This document shows, in pieces, positions 17,829 to 24,742 of a stretch of DNA of 48,517 nucleotides. Origin of the DNA: Streptomyces sennicomposti (GTDB lineage Bacteria > Actinomycetota > Actinomycetes > Streptomycetales > Streptomycetaceae); the NCBI RefSeq assembly GCF_019890635.1, contig NZ_JAIOAB010000057.1:1-48517 (forward strand). The letters are read 5' to 3'. The notes under the pieces were generated by a model. It saw only the letters and a list, made by a program, of their open reading frames with translations, was not told where the DNA came from and did no database searches. Within the stretch, counting starts at the first letter, position 1; each line of letters starts with the position of its first letter. The translations under genes were made by a program, and so were the position numbers.

Positions 17829-19205
17829 CTACCCCTTGCGGGCGACGCCCGCCTCCGCGCCGGACCCGGACCCGGACCCGGAGCCGGCGCCGGCCGTACG
17901 GTCCCGCCAGGGCAGTTCCGCCGTGACGGCGGTCGGGCCGCCCTCGGGCGAGTCGACGACGAACAGCCCGTCGACCGCGTCCAGCCGCTCCGCCAGCCCC
18001 CGCATGCCCGTGCCGCCGTCCAGCCGCGCACCGCCGCGGCCGTCGTCCCGCACCTGGATCAGCAGCCGGTCCCCCGACCGCCACACCTCCACCGAGGCCG
18101 AGCGCGCTCCGCTGTGCTTGCTGACGTTCTGCAGCAGCTCGGAGACCGTGAAGTAGGCGATGCCCTCGATGGCCTCGGCCGGGCGTTCGGACAGATCGGC
18201 CGTCACCGTCACCGGCACCGTGCAGCGCGAGGCGACCGACGACAGGGCCGCGTCCAGACCGCGGTCGGTCAGCACCGCGGGATGGATGCCGCGCGCCAGG
18301 TCGCGCAGCTCCTGGAGGGCCAGCTTCACCTCGCCGTGCGCCTCCGCGACCATCGCGGCGACCACCTCGTCGGACTGGCCCTCCAGCAGCTTCTCCTTGG
18401 CCAGCCCCAGCCCCATCGCCAGATTCACCAGCCGCGCCTGCGCGCCGTCGTGCAGGTCCCGCTCGATGCGGCGCAGATCGGCGGCGGCCGTGTCCACCAC
18501 GACCCCCCGGTCCGACTCCAGCTCCGCGATCCGCCGCTCCAGCTCGTCGGACGGCGACAGCAGCGCGCGCACCATCGCCCGGTCCACGTTCGTCAGCCCG
18601 CGCGCGATGAACGGCAGCACCGGCCACAGCACGAACAGGGAGACCAGGGTGACGCAGAAGGTGAAGACGCCCCAGGGCATCCGGATGAAGTCGTAGAGGA
18701 TCGTGCGCCAGCCCACCGGGTCCTTCAGCGTCAGCCACAGCCGGTTCAGCCGCCCGTGCGTGCGGCCCAGCGGCAGCCGGCTCGGCTCCTCGATCCGCAC
18801 CCCGAGCAGCCTCCGCGCCCGGGCCCGCTCCAGCCGGCCCAGCTGCCGTGCCCCCGCGAGGCCGGCCGCCAGCAGCGGGAAGCCGATCACGGTGATGGTC
18901 AGCAGGCCGCTGGTGAACAGCACGCACATCACATAGACGAAGCCGATCAGCGACACCGGCAGGTTCACCAGAAGATGCGTGATCTCCTTCCAGGTGGGCA
19001 GGTCGTAGGCGAAGCGCGCCGGCGGCGGCCGGTCCTCGCCGCCCCGGGCCCGGTCCGGCACGTGGACGGGGTCCTGCCCGCGGACCTCGTCCCGGCCGTG
19101 GTCCTGTATCCGGGCCGCTCGGTCCTCGGGCTCGGCCTGGCCCTGGTGTCCGGCCCCGGCGCCGGAGGCCGCCGCGCCGGCGGCGGAGGAGATAGGTGCG
19201 GTCAT
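17829..19205 (-). CDS. Sensor histidine kinase with putative sensor domain (copy 2)
   Basis: A 458-residue kinase colinear with copy 1. It has an Ala/Gly-rich N-terminus, a membrane sensor region (about residues 80-240, starting LLVNLPVSLIGFVYVMCVLF), the same RRIERDLHDGAQARLVNL His motif, the same ELLQNVSKHS N box, and GTGMRGLAERLDAVDG. Several DNA stretches of 50 bp or more are nearly identical to copy 1 (for example around 18117-18175 against 16464-16520), suggesting recent duplication or gene conversion. The C-terminal tail is a Gly-Ser repeat. It is transcribed away from nuoA, with which it shares the 19206-19429 intergenic region. Confidence 0.9.
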   Translation of the reverse strand: MTAPISSAAGAAASGAGAGHQGQAEPEDRAARIQDHGRDEVRGQDPVHVPDRARGGEDRPPPARFAYDLPTWKEITHLLVNLPVSLIGFVYVMCVLFTSGLLTITVIGFPLLAAGLAGARQLGRLERARARRLLGVRIEEPSRLPLGRTHGRLNRLWLTLKDPVGWRTILYDFIRMPWGVFTFCVTLVSLFVLWPVLPFIARGLTNVDRAMVRALLSPSDELERRIAELESDRGVVVDTAAADLRRIERDLHDGAQARLVNLAMGLGLAKEKLLEGQSDEVVAAMVAEAHGEVKLALQELRDLARGIHPAVLTDRGLDAALSSVASRCTVPVTVTADLSERPAEAIEGIAYFTVSELLQNVSKHSGARSASVEVWRSGDRLLIQVRDDGRGGARLDGGTGMRGLAERLDAVDGLFVVDSPEGGPTAVTAELPWRDRTAGAGSGSGSGSGAEAGVARKG

Positions 19206-19317
19206 ACGGGCCAGCGTGCCGTGCGGCGGGCCCGGACGCCATGAGGGCGGCCGCCCGGTCCGGCGGGGGATAACCCCACCCCGCCCCCGCCCCGCGTCCC
19301 ACCCTGTGACGGGCTGC

Positions 19318-19345
19318 TTACCCGCTCTTTATCAGGGCCTAGACT
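19318..19345 (+). promoter_or_regulatory. Candidate promoter of the nuo operon
   Basis: TTACCC (19318-19323) and TAGACT (19340-19345) are separated by 16 bp and precede nuoA by about 85 nt. TAGACT is a good streptomycete -10. The rest of 19206-19429 holds no gene. Confidence 0.5.
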
Positions 19346-19429
19346 CCCGTGCGTACGGATCACCGGACGCGTGGCACGCGCAACACCGACATCACGGACA
19401 TCACGAGGCCAGGGAGCGAGGGACTGACG

Positions 19430-19846
19430 GTGCCTGAGACGTTGCCGGAGACGGTGCGGGGGTCGACCGTCGTCGCGGCGGACTACTTCCCCTCCTACTC
19501 GGTCGCCGGGCTGCTCGCCGTCGTCGGTGTGCTGTTCGTCGCCGTCGCGTTCGGCGCGGGCCGGCTGCTGCGCCCGGTGGTCCCCACGCCCGAGAAGCTC
19601 CTGACCTACGAGTGCGGCGTCGACCCGGTCGGCGAGGGCTGGGCCCACACCCAGGTCCGCTACTACGTCTACGCCTTCCTGTACGTGATCTTCGCCGTCG
19701 ACTCGATCTTCCTGTTCCCCTGGGCGACGGTCTTCGCCGCCCCCGGCTACGGCGCGGCGACGCTCGTGGAGATGTTCGTCTTCCTGGGCTTCCTGACCGT
19801 GGGCCTGCTGTACGCATACAAGAAGGGCGTCCTGGCATGGACGTGA
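19430..19846 (+). CDS. nuoA: NADH-quinone oxidoreductase-like subunit A
   Basis: A 138-residue membrane protein with three hydrophobic segments (about 23-43, 78-100 and 105-127). The conserved loop is KLLTYECGVDPVGEGWAHTQVRYYVYAFLYVIFAVDSIFLFPW, where E-C-G-x-D/E-P is the family signature that lies near the quinone channel. The GTG at 19430 is preceded by GAGGGA. It is the first gene of the ten-gene operon and its stop overlaps nuoB by 10 bases. It anchors the junction of the peripheral and membrane arms. Confidence 0.92.
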   Translation: MPETLPETVRGSTVVAADYFPSYSVAGLLAVVGVLFVAVAFGAGRLLRPVVPTPEKLLTYECGVDPVGEGWAHTQVRYYVYAFLYVIFAVDSIFLFPWATVFAAPGYGAATLVEMFVFLGFLTVGLLYAYKKGVLAWT

Positions 19847-20547
19847 ACCCCGCGGACGCGAACCGCCCGGACACCGGTACTGGCGGTACTGGCACCGGCG
19901 CTCCGGACGCCGCCGGTCCCGTCGGGCTGCCGGAGCCGAAGCGGCTCGGCGTGCTCTCCCGGCTGGCCCCCGAGCCGATGAAGGTCGTCCTGAACTGGGG
20001 CCGCCGCTACTCGCTCTGGGTCTTCAACTTCGGCCTCGCCTGCTGCGCGATCGAGTTCATCGCCGCGTCGATGGCCCGCCACGACTTCATCCGCCTCGGC
20101 GTGATCCCCTTCGCGCCCGGCCCGCGCCAGGCCGACCTGATGGTGGTCTCCGGCACGGTCACGGACAAGATGGCCCCGGCGGTCAAGCGTCTGTACGAAC
20201 AGATGCCCGAACCGAAGTACGTCATCTCCTTCGGCGCCTGCTCCAACTGCGGCGGCCCCTACTGGGACTCGTACTCCGTCACCAAGGGCGTCGACCAGAT
20301 CATCCCCGTGGACGTCTACGTCCCCGGCTGCCCGCCCCGCCCGGAGGCGCTGCTCCAGGGCATCCTGAAGCTCCAGGAGAAGATCGCCCACGAGTCGCTG
20401 GGGGAGCGGTACGGGGCGGAGACGGCGCGTCCCTCGACGGCGGCGCTCCAGAGCGGGCTGGTCAGGCCGCCGGCCGCAGGTGCCGGTGCTCTGGACGCCG
20501 GCACCCCGACGGCCGGGGCCGACGGGACCGAAGGGGACGCGCGATGA
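19837..20547 (+). CDS. nuoB: NADH-quinone oxidoreductase-like subunit B (cluster N2)
   Basis: A 236-residue iron-sulfur subunit. Residues about 60-70 contain FGLACCAIEF, then GACSNCGG and VPGCPPRPEAL. These give the four cysteines that hold cluster N2, the last relay before quinone. The first 25 and last 60 residues are Gly/Ala/Pro-rich extensions. NuoB normally forms the quinone site with NuoD, which is absent here. GACSNCGG has an extra Cys compared with typical GxCANxGG sequences. The start overlaps nuoA and the end overlaps nuoC by 4 bases. Confidence 0.93.
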   Translation: MDVNPADANRPDTGTGGTGTGAPDAAGPVGLPEPKRLGVLSRLAPEPMKVVLNWGRRYSLWVFNFGLACCAIEFIAASMARHDFIRLGVIPFAPGPRQADLMVVSGTVTDKMAPAVKRLYEQMPEPKYVISFGACSNCGGPYWDSYSVTKGVDQIIPVDVYVPGCPPRPEALLQGILKLQEKIAHESLGERYGAETARPSTAALQSGLVRPPAAGAGALDAGTPTAGADGTEGDAR

Positions 20548-21956
20548 CCGGTGTCGGCTGGCTGCCCGCGCCCACGGAGGAGCTGTTCGGCGCCGCCGCC
20601 ACGGCGGAGGAGTCCTACGAGGTCCTGACGGTCGACGTGCCGCCGGACGCCTGGATCGCCGCGCTGCTCACCGCCCGCGACGAGCTGGGCTGCACCTACT
20701 TCGACTGGCTGAGCGCGGTCGACGAGCCCGGCACGGGCTTCCGCGTCTCGGCCCATGTCGTCGCCCTCGCCCCGGTACGGCGGCTGCTGGTGCGCACCAC
20801 CGTCCCGCACGACGCGCCCGTCCTGCCCACCGCGGTGGAGGTCTACGCGGGCGCCGCCTGGCACGAACGCGAGACCCACGAGATGTTCGGCGTCGGCTTC
20901 ACCGGCCACCCGGCGCTCGACCACCTCCTCCTCCCGGAGAACTTCGAGGGCCACCCGCTGCGCAAGGACTTCGTCCTGGCCGCCCGGGTCGCCAAGGCGT
21001 GGCCGGGGGCGAAGGAGCCGGGCGAGTCCGAGCACGGCGGGCCCAAGCGCCGGCAGATGCTGCCGCCGGGCGTGCCCGACCCCAACGAGTGGGGCCCCCT
21101 GAAGGGCACGCTCCCGGCCGCCCCGGCCCGCCCGGCACGCGGCGCGGCCCGGGCCGCCGGCGCCGACCGCCCGGTACGCGCGGCCGGCGACCGCCCGGTA
21201 CGCCGCACCCGTACGGCCTCCGAGGGCTCCGCGAGCCAGGCCCCGGCCGCGGGCACGGACACCGGTACGGCCGCCGCGCCCATGGAGGGCGCGGTGAACG
21301 CCCCGGCGCCCGGCGAGGCGGGGAGCCCGGCCGGCGCGCCCGCCGCCCGGCCGCGCCGGATGCGCAGCGCGAGCCAGGGCTCGGCGAGCCAGTCGGCGCC
21401 CCGCCCCGAGGACACGGGCGCCCAGTCCGCTCCGCCCGAGGAGGCGACCGGCGCCGTACGGCCGTCCGGCCCCCGCCGCGCACGGAGCGCGTCGGGAGGC
21501 TCGGCGTCCCAGCGGTCGGGGGCCACCCCGGAGCCGCCGCAGGAAGCCGCGCAGCGATCTCCGCGGGAGTCCCGTCCCGCCGCGTCCCCGCGCAGCGCGG
21601 ACGCCCCCTGGCACCACGCCCGCCCGGCCTTCGACGAACCCGAGCCGAGCCCGGAACCCACCACCGGGTCCCCGGAGAGCGCCGAAGGAAGCTCCGAGCG
21701 CCGCGAAAGCCCCGAGGCCCGCGAGCACCCGGAGAACCCCGGGGCCCGCGAGCACCCGGAGAACCCCGGGGCCCGCGAGCACCCGGAGAAGCCCGAGGCG
21801 CGCGAGCACCCGGAGAAGCCCGAGGCCCGCGAGCACCCGGAGAACCCCGAGGCCCGCGAGCACGCGAAACGCCCCGAAGAACCCGGGCCCCGCCCCGCCG
21901 CCCCCGAGGACGAGTCCGGAAGCCCTGAAGACGCCCCCGAAGGAGGCCCGCGGTGA
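20544..21956 (+). CDS. nuoC: NADH-quinone oxidoreductase-like subunit C with a long repeat tail
   Basis: A 470-residue protein, over twice the usual size. Residues 1-160 are the 30-kDa (NuoC) domain, ending with WHERETHEMFGVGFTGHPALDHLLLPENFEGHPLRKDF, the family signature. The rest, about 290 residues, is disordered and low-complexity. It has three copies of a basic-RxRSAS-x-GSASQ-like motif (around residues 215-225, 270-280 and 310-320) and then six 9-residue AREHPENPG-type repeats. The tail does not resemble NuoD. ATGA overlaps join it to nuoB and nuoH. No function is known for the tail. Confidence 0.9.
   Translation: MTGVGWLPAPTEELFGAAATAEESYEVLTVDVPPDAWIAALLTARDELGCTYFDWLSAVDEPGTGFRVSAHVVALAPVRRLLVRTTVPHDAPVLPTAVEVYAGAAWHERETHEMFGVGFTGHPALDHLLLPENFEGHPLRKDFVLAARVAKAWPGAKEPGESEHGGPKRRQMLPPGVPDPNEWGPLKGTLPAAPARPARGAARAAGADRPVRAAGDRPVRRTRTASEGSASQAPAAGTDTGTAAAPMEGAVNAPAPGEAGSPAGAPAARPRRMRSASQGSASQSAPRPEDTGAQSAPPEEATGAVRPSGPRRARSASGGSASQRSGATPEPPQEAAQRSPRESRPAASPRSADAPWHHARPAFDEPEPSPEPTTGSPESAEGSSERRESPEAREHPENPGAREHPENPGAREHPEKPEAREHPEKPEAREHPENPEAREHAKRPEEPGPRPAAPEDESGSPEDAPEGGPR
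21717..21878 (+). repeat. 27-bp in-frame minisatellite in nuoC (6 units)
   Basis: Six 27-bp units begin at 21717, 21744, 21771, 21798, 21825 and 21852. Each encodes AREHPE(N/K)P(G/E), and the last is diverged. Confidence 0.93.
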
Positions 21957-22921
21957 ACGACGTGGCCGACGTCGCCCTGCGACTCCTCATCGTCTTCGTG
22001 GTCTTCCTGGCCTTCCCCCTGATCGTGGGCCAGACCGAGCACAAGGTCATGGCCCACATGCAGGGCCGCCTCGGCCCCATGTACGCCGGCGGCTTCCACG
22101 GCTGGGCGCAGCTCGTCGCCGACGGAGTGAAGTTCGCGCAGAAGGAGGACGTGGTCCCCGCGGGCGCGGACCGCCGTGTCTTCCAGCTCGCCCCCGCCGT
22201 CGCCCTGCTGCCGTACCTGCTCGTCCTGCTCGTCATCCCGATCGGCCCCGGCGAGGGCGCGGTCGGCCAGGTGATCGACGCGGGCGTCTTCTTCGTGCTC
22301 GCCGTGATGGGCGTCGGCGTGCTCGGCGCGCTGATGGCCGGCTGGGCCTCCGCCAACAAGTTCTCCCTGCTCGGCGGTCTGCGCACCGCCGCTCAGCTGC
22401 TCGCCTACGAACTGCCGATGCTGCTCGCCGCGGCCTCCGTGGCGATGGCGGCCGGCACCGTCTCCCTGCCCGGCATCCTCGACGCCTTCCACTGGTGGTG
22501 GCTGCCCTGGCAGATCGTCGGCGCGGTCGTCTTCTTCGTCGCCGGCCTCGCCGAACTGCAACGCCCGCCGTTCGACATGCCCGTCGCCGACTCGGAGATC
22601 ATCTTCGGCGCGTACACCGAGTACACCGGTCTGCGCTTCGCCCTGTTCCTGCTCGCCGAGTACGCCGGGATCGTCGTCCTGTGCGGACTGACCACCGTCC
22701 TCTTCCTCGGCGGCTGGCACGGCCCGTGGGGCGCCGACGGACTCGGCTGGGTGTGGACGCTGCTGAAGACCGCGGTCCTCGCCTTCGTCGTCATCTGGCT
22801 GCGCGTCACCTACCCGCGGCTGCGCGAGGACCAGCTGCAGAAACTCTCCTGGACCCTCCTCGTGCCCCTCGCCCTCGCCCAGATCGCCCTCACCGGCATC
22901 GTCAAGGTGGTGATCTCCTGA
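21953..22921 (+). CDS. nuoH: NADH-quinone oxidoreductase-like subunit H
   Basis: A 322-residue membrane subunit with about eight helices that carries the quinone-access tunnel. TEHKVMAHMQGRLGPMYAGGFHGWAQLVADGVKFAQKED matches the family loop. The second loop reads RPPFDMPVADSEIIFGAYTEYTGLRFALFLLAEYA. The usual EAESEL acidic stretch is VADSEI here, so two of the acidic positions have changed. The GTG start overlaps the nuoC stop, and the TGA overlaps the ATG of nuoI. Confidence 0.93.
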   Translation: MNDVADVALRLLIVFVVFLAFPLIVGQTEHKVMAHMQGRLGPMYAGGFHGWAQLVADGVKFAQKEDVVPAGADRRVFQLAPAVALLPYLLVLLVIPIGPGEGAVGQVIDAGVFFVLAVMGVGVLGALMAGWASANKFSLLGGLRTAAQLLAYELPMLLAAASVAMAAGTVSLPGILDAFHWWWLPWQIVGAVVFFVAGLAELQRPPFDMPVADSEIIFGAYTEYTGLRFALFLLAEYAGIVVLCGLTTVLFLGGWHGPWGADGLGWVWTLLKTAVLAFVVIWLRVTYPRLREDQLQKLSWTLLVPLALAQIALTGIVKVVIS

Positions 22922-23583
22922 TGGCTTCCTTCCCCGGCTCCGGCCTGGCCAAGGGCCTCGCCGTCACCCTGCGCACGATGACGCGGAAGACCGTCACCGA
23001 GCAGTACCCCGACACCCAGCCCGATCTGCCGCCCCGCACCCGCGGCGTCATCGGCCTGTTCGAGGAGAACTGCACGGTCTGCATGCTGTGCGCCCGCGAG
23101 TGCCCCGACTGGTGCATCTACATCGACTCCCACAAGGAGACGGTGCCCGCGGCGACGCCGGGCGGCCGGGAACGCAGCCGCAACGTCCTCGACCGCTTCG
23201 CCATCGACTTCTCCCTGTGCATGTACTGCGGCATCTGCATCGAGGTGTGCCCCTTCGACGCGCTGTTCTGGTCGCCCGAGTTCGAGTACGCCGAGACCGA
23301 CATCCGCGACCTCACCCACGAGCGCGACAAGCTGCGCGAGTGGATGTGGACCGTGCCGGCCCCGCCCGCCCTCGACCCCGGCGCGGAGGAGCCCAAGGAA
23401 CTGGCCGCCGCCCACAAGACCGCCGAGAAACTGGCCGCCCAGCAGGAAGCAGCCCAGCAGGAAGCCGCCGAGCAGGAAGCCGCCCAGCGGGAGGCAGCCG
23501 AGCAGGAAGCCGCCCGGCGGGAAGCCGGCCGGCGAGAGGCCGGGGCCGGGCGGGCCGACGCCGCCGAGGAGGGGGACGAGTGA
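22921..23583 (+). CDS. nuoI: NADH-quinone oxidoreductase-like subunit I (2x[4Fe-4S])
   Basis: A 220-residue ferredoxin-like subunit. It holds two CxxCxxCxxxCP motifs: CTVCMLCARECP near residue 52 and CMYCGICIEVCP near residue 100, for clusters N6a and N6b. The last 65 residues are an Ala/Glu/Gln-rich, probably coiled-coil tail with repeated QEAA units. Such a tail is absent from standard NuoI. The start shares a TGATG junction with nuoH. It links electron entry to NuoB; with NuoEFG absent, an external ferredoxin would have to dock near it. Confidence 0.93.
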   Translation: MASFPGSGLAKGLAVTLRTMTRKTVTEQYPDTQPDLPPRTRGVIGLFEENCTVCMLCARECPDWCIYIDSHKETVPAATPGGRERSRNVLDRFAIDFSLCMYCGICIEVCPFDALFWSPEFEYAETDIRDLTHERDKLREWMWTVPAPPALDPGAEEPKELAAAHKTAEKLAAQQEAAQQEAAEQEAAQREAAEQEAARREAGRREAGAGRADAAEEGDE

Positions 23584-24341
23584 ACCTCGCCGCGCAGACC
23601 CACGGCTTCCTCTCCCCGACCGGCGTCGAGATCGCCTTCCTCCTCGTCGGCCTGGCCACCTTCGGCGCCGCCCTCGTCACCGTCACCACCAAGCAGCTGG
23701 TGCACGCCGCGCTCTGGCTGGTCGTCACCCTCGGCGGCCTCGCCGTCGAGTACCTCCTGCTCACCGCCGAGTTCATCGCCTGGGTGCAGGTCCTCATCTA
23801 CGTCGGTTCCGTCGTCGTCCTCCTCTTGTTCGGGCTGATGCTCACCAAGGCCCCCATCGGCCGCTCCCCGGACGCCGACTCGCCCAACCGGTGGGCCGCC
23901 CTCGCCGTGGCCGTCGTCGCCGCGGCGGCCCTGGTCTGGGTGGTCGCCGACGCCTTCCGCACCACCTGGATCGACCTGGACGGCACCGCCGCCGGCACCA
24001 CCCGGGTCACCGGCGAGTACCTCTTCCGGAACTGGGTCCTGCCCTTCGAGGCCCTCTCCGTCCTGCTCCTGGCCGCCCTGGTCGGCGCGATCGTCCTGTC
24101 CCGCAAGGCCAAGGCGGACGCCGCCGGCCCACCCGGGCGGACAGCCACCACCCCCACCCCGGCGGACGGCGGCGGCGACCGCGCCCCCACCCCGGGCGAC
24201 AGCGACCGCGCCCCCACGCCGGGCGACAGCGACCGCGCCCCCACCCCGGGCGACAGCGACCGCACTCCCGCGCCCGGCGGAGGCGACCGCACGACCACGC
24301 CCCGCGGCGGCGACCGGTCCGCCGAGGAAGGCGCCCGCTGA
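23580..24341 (+). CDS. nuoJ: NADH-quinone oxidoreductase-like subunit J
   Basis: A 253-residue membrane subunit with five helices within about residues 12-180. The sequence around VHAALWLVVTLGGLAVEYLLLTAEFIAWVQVLIYVGSVVVLLLFGLML is highly typical, including the pi-bulge helix TM3. The C-terminal 65 residues are hydrophilic and contain DRAPTPGDS repeats encoded by a 27-bp minisatellite. The GTG start overlaps the nuoI stop, and the TGATG junction leads to nuoK. Confidence 0.92.
   Translation: MNLAAQTHGFLSPTGVEIAFLLVGLATFGAALVTVTTKQLVHAALWLVVTLGGLAVEYLLLTAEFIAWVQVLIYVGSVVVLLLFGLMLTKAPIGRSPDADSPNRWAALAVAVVAAAALVWVVADAFRTTWIDLDGTAAGTTRVTGEYLFRNWVLPFEALSVLLLAALVGAIVLSRKAKADAAGPPGRTATTPTPADGGGDRAPTPGDSDRAPTPGDSDRAPTPGDSDRTPAPGGGDRTTTPRGGDRSAEEGAR
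24177..24311 (+). repeat. 27-bp in-frame minisatellite in nuoJ (5 units)
   Basis: Units start at 24177, 24204, 24231, 24258 and 24285. The first three encode DRAPTPGDS and the last two are diverged. All keep the reading frame. Confidence 0.9.
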
Positions 24342-24742
24342 TGCACCTCGTCTATCCCGCCGTCCTCTCCGCCCTCCTCTTCTGCACCGGCCTGTACGGC
24401 GTCCTCGCCCGCCGCAACGCGATCCTGGTCCTGATGTCCGTCGAGCTGATGCTCAACGCGGTCAACCTGAACCTCGTCGCCTTCGACGTCTGGCTCAGCA
24501 GGACCGCCGTGGAGACCCTGCACTCCGGGCAGGCCCTGACCCTGTTCACCATCGCCATCGCCGCCGCCGAGATCGGCATCGGCCTGGCGATCGTCCTCGC
24601 CGTGTACCGCAACCGCGGCACCTCGGACATCGACCGGCTCCGCGACGCCGCCGAGGGACCCGACGACGACTCCGACCCCGGCCGCGACAGCGACGCCGCA
24701 GCGACCGCGCGGGCCGCCGAGAAGGCTGAGGCCACCCCGTGA
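24341..24742 (+). CDS. nuoK: NADH-quinone oxidoreductase-like subunit K
   Basis: A 133-residue protein with three helices. NAILVLMSVELMLNAVNLNLVAF carries the membrane Glu of helix 2, and LFTIAIAAAEIGIGLAIVLAVYR carries that of helix 3; both take part in proton transfer. The core length of about 100 residues is normal, followed by an acidic 30-residue tail. Overlaps link it to nuoJ and nuoL. Confidence 0.93.
   Translation: MHLVYPAVLSALLFCTGLYGVLARRNAILVLMSVELMLNAVNLNLVAFDVWLSRTAVETLHSGQALTLFTIAIAAAEIGIGLAIVLAVYRNRGTSDIDRLRDAAEGPDDDSDPGRDSDAAATARAAEKAEATP

Noticed and set aside
16249..19302. A single open frame of 1017 codons covering both kinase genes on the minus strand
   Set aside because: The frame passes through the spacer and the other-frame shadow of the second kinase. 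The two kinases have separate starts and stops, and the extension has no recognisable domain.
21953..22921. Possibility that the nuoC tail is a degenerate NuoD
   Set aside because: The tail is composed of short repeats and shows none of the 49-kDa subunit motifs.
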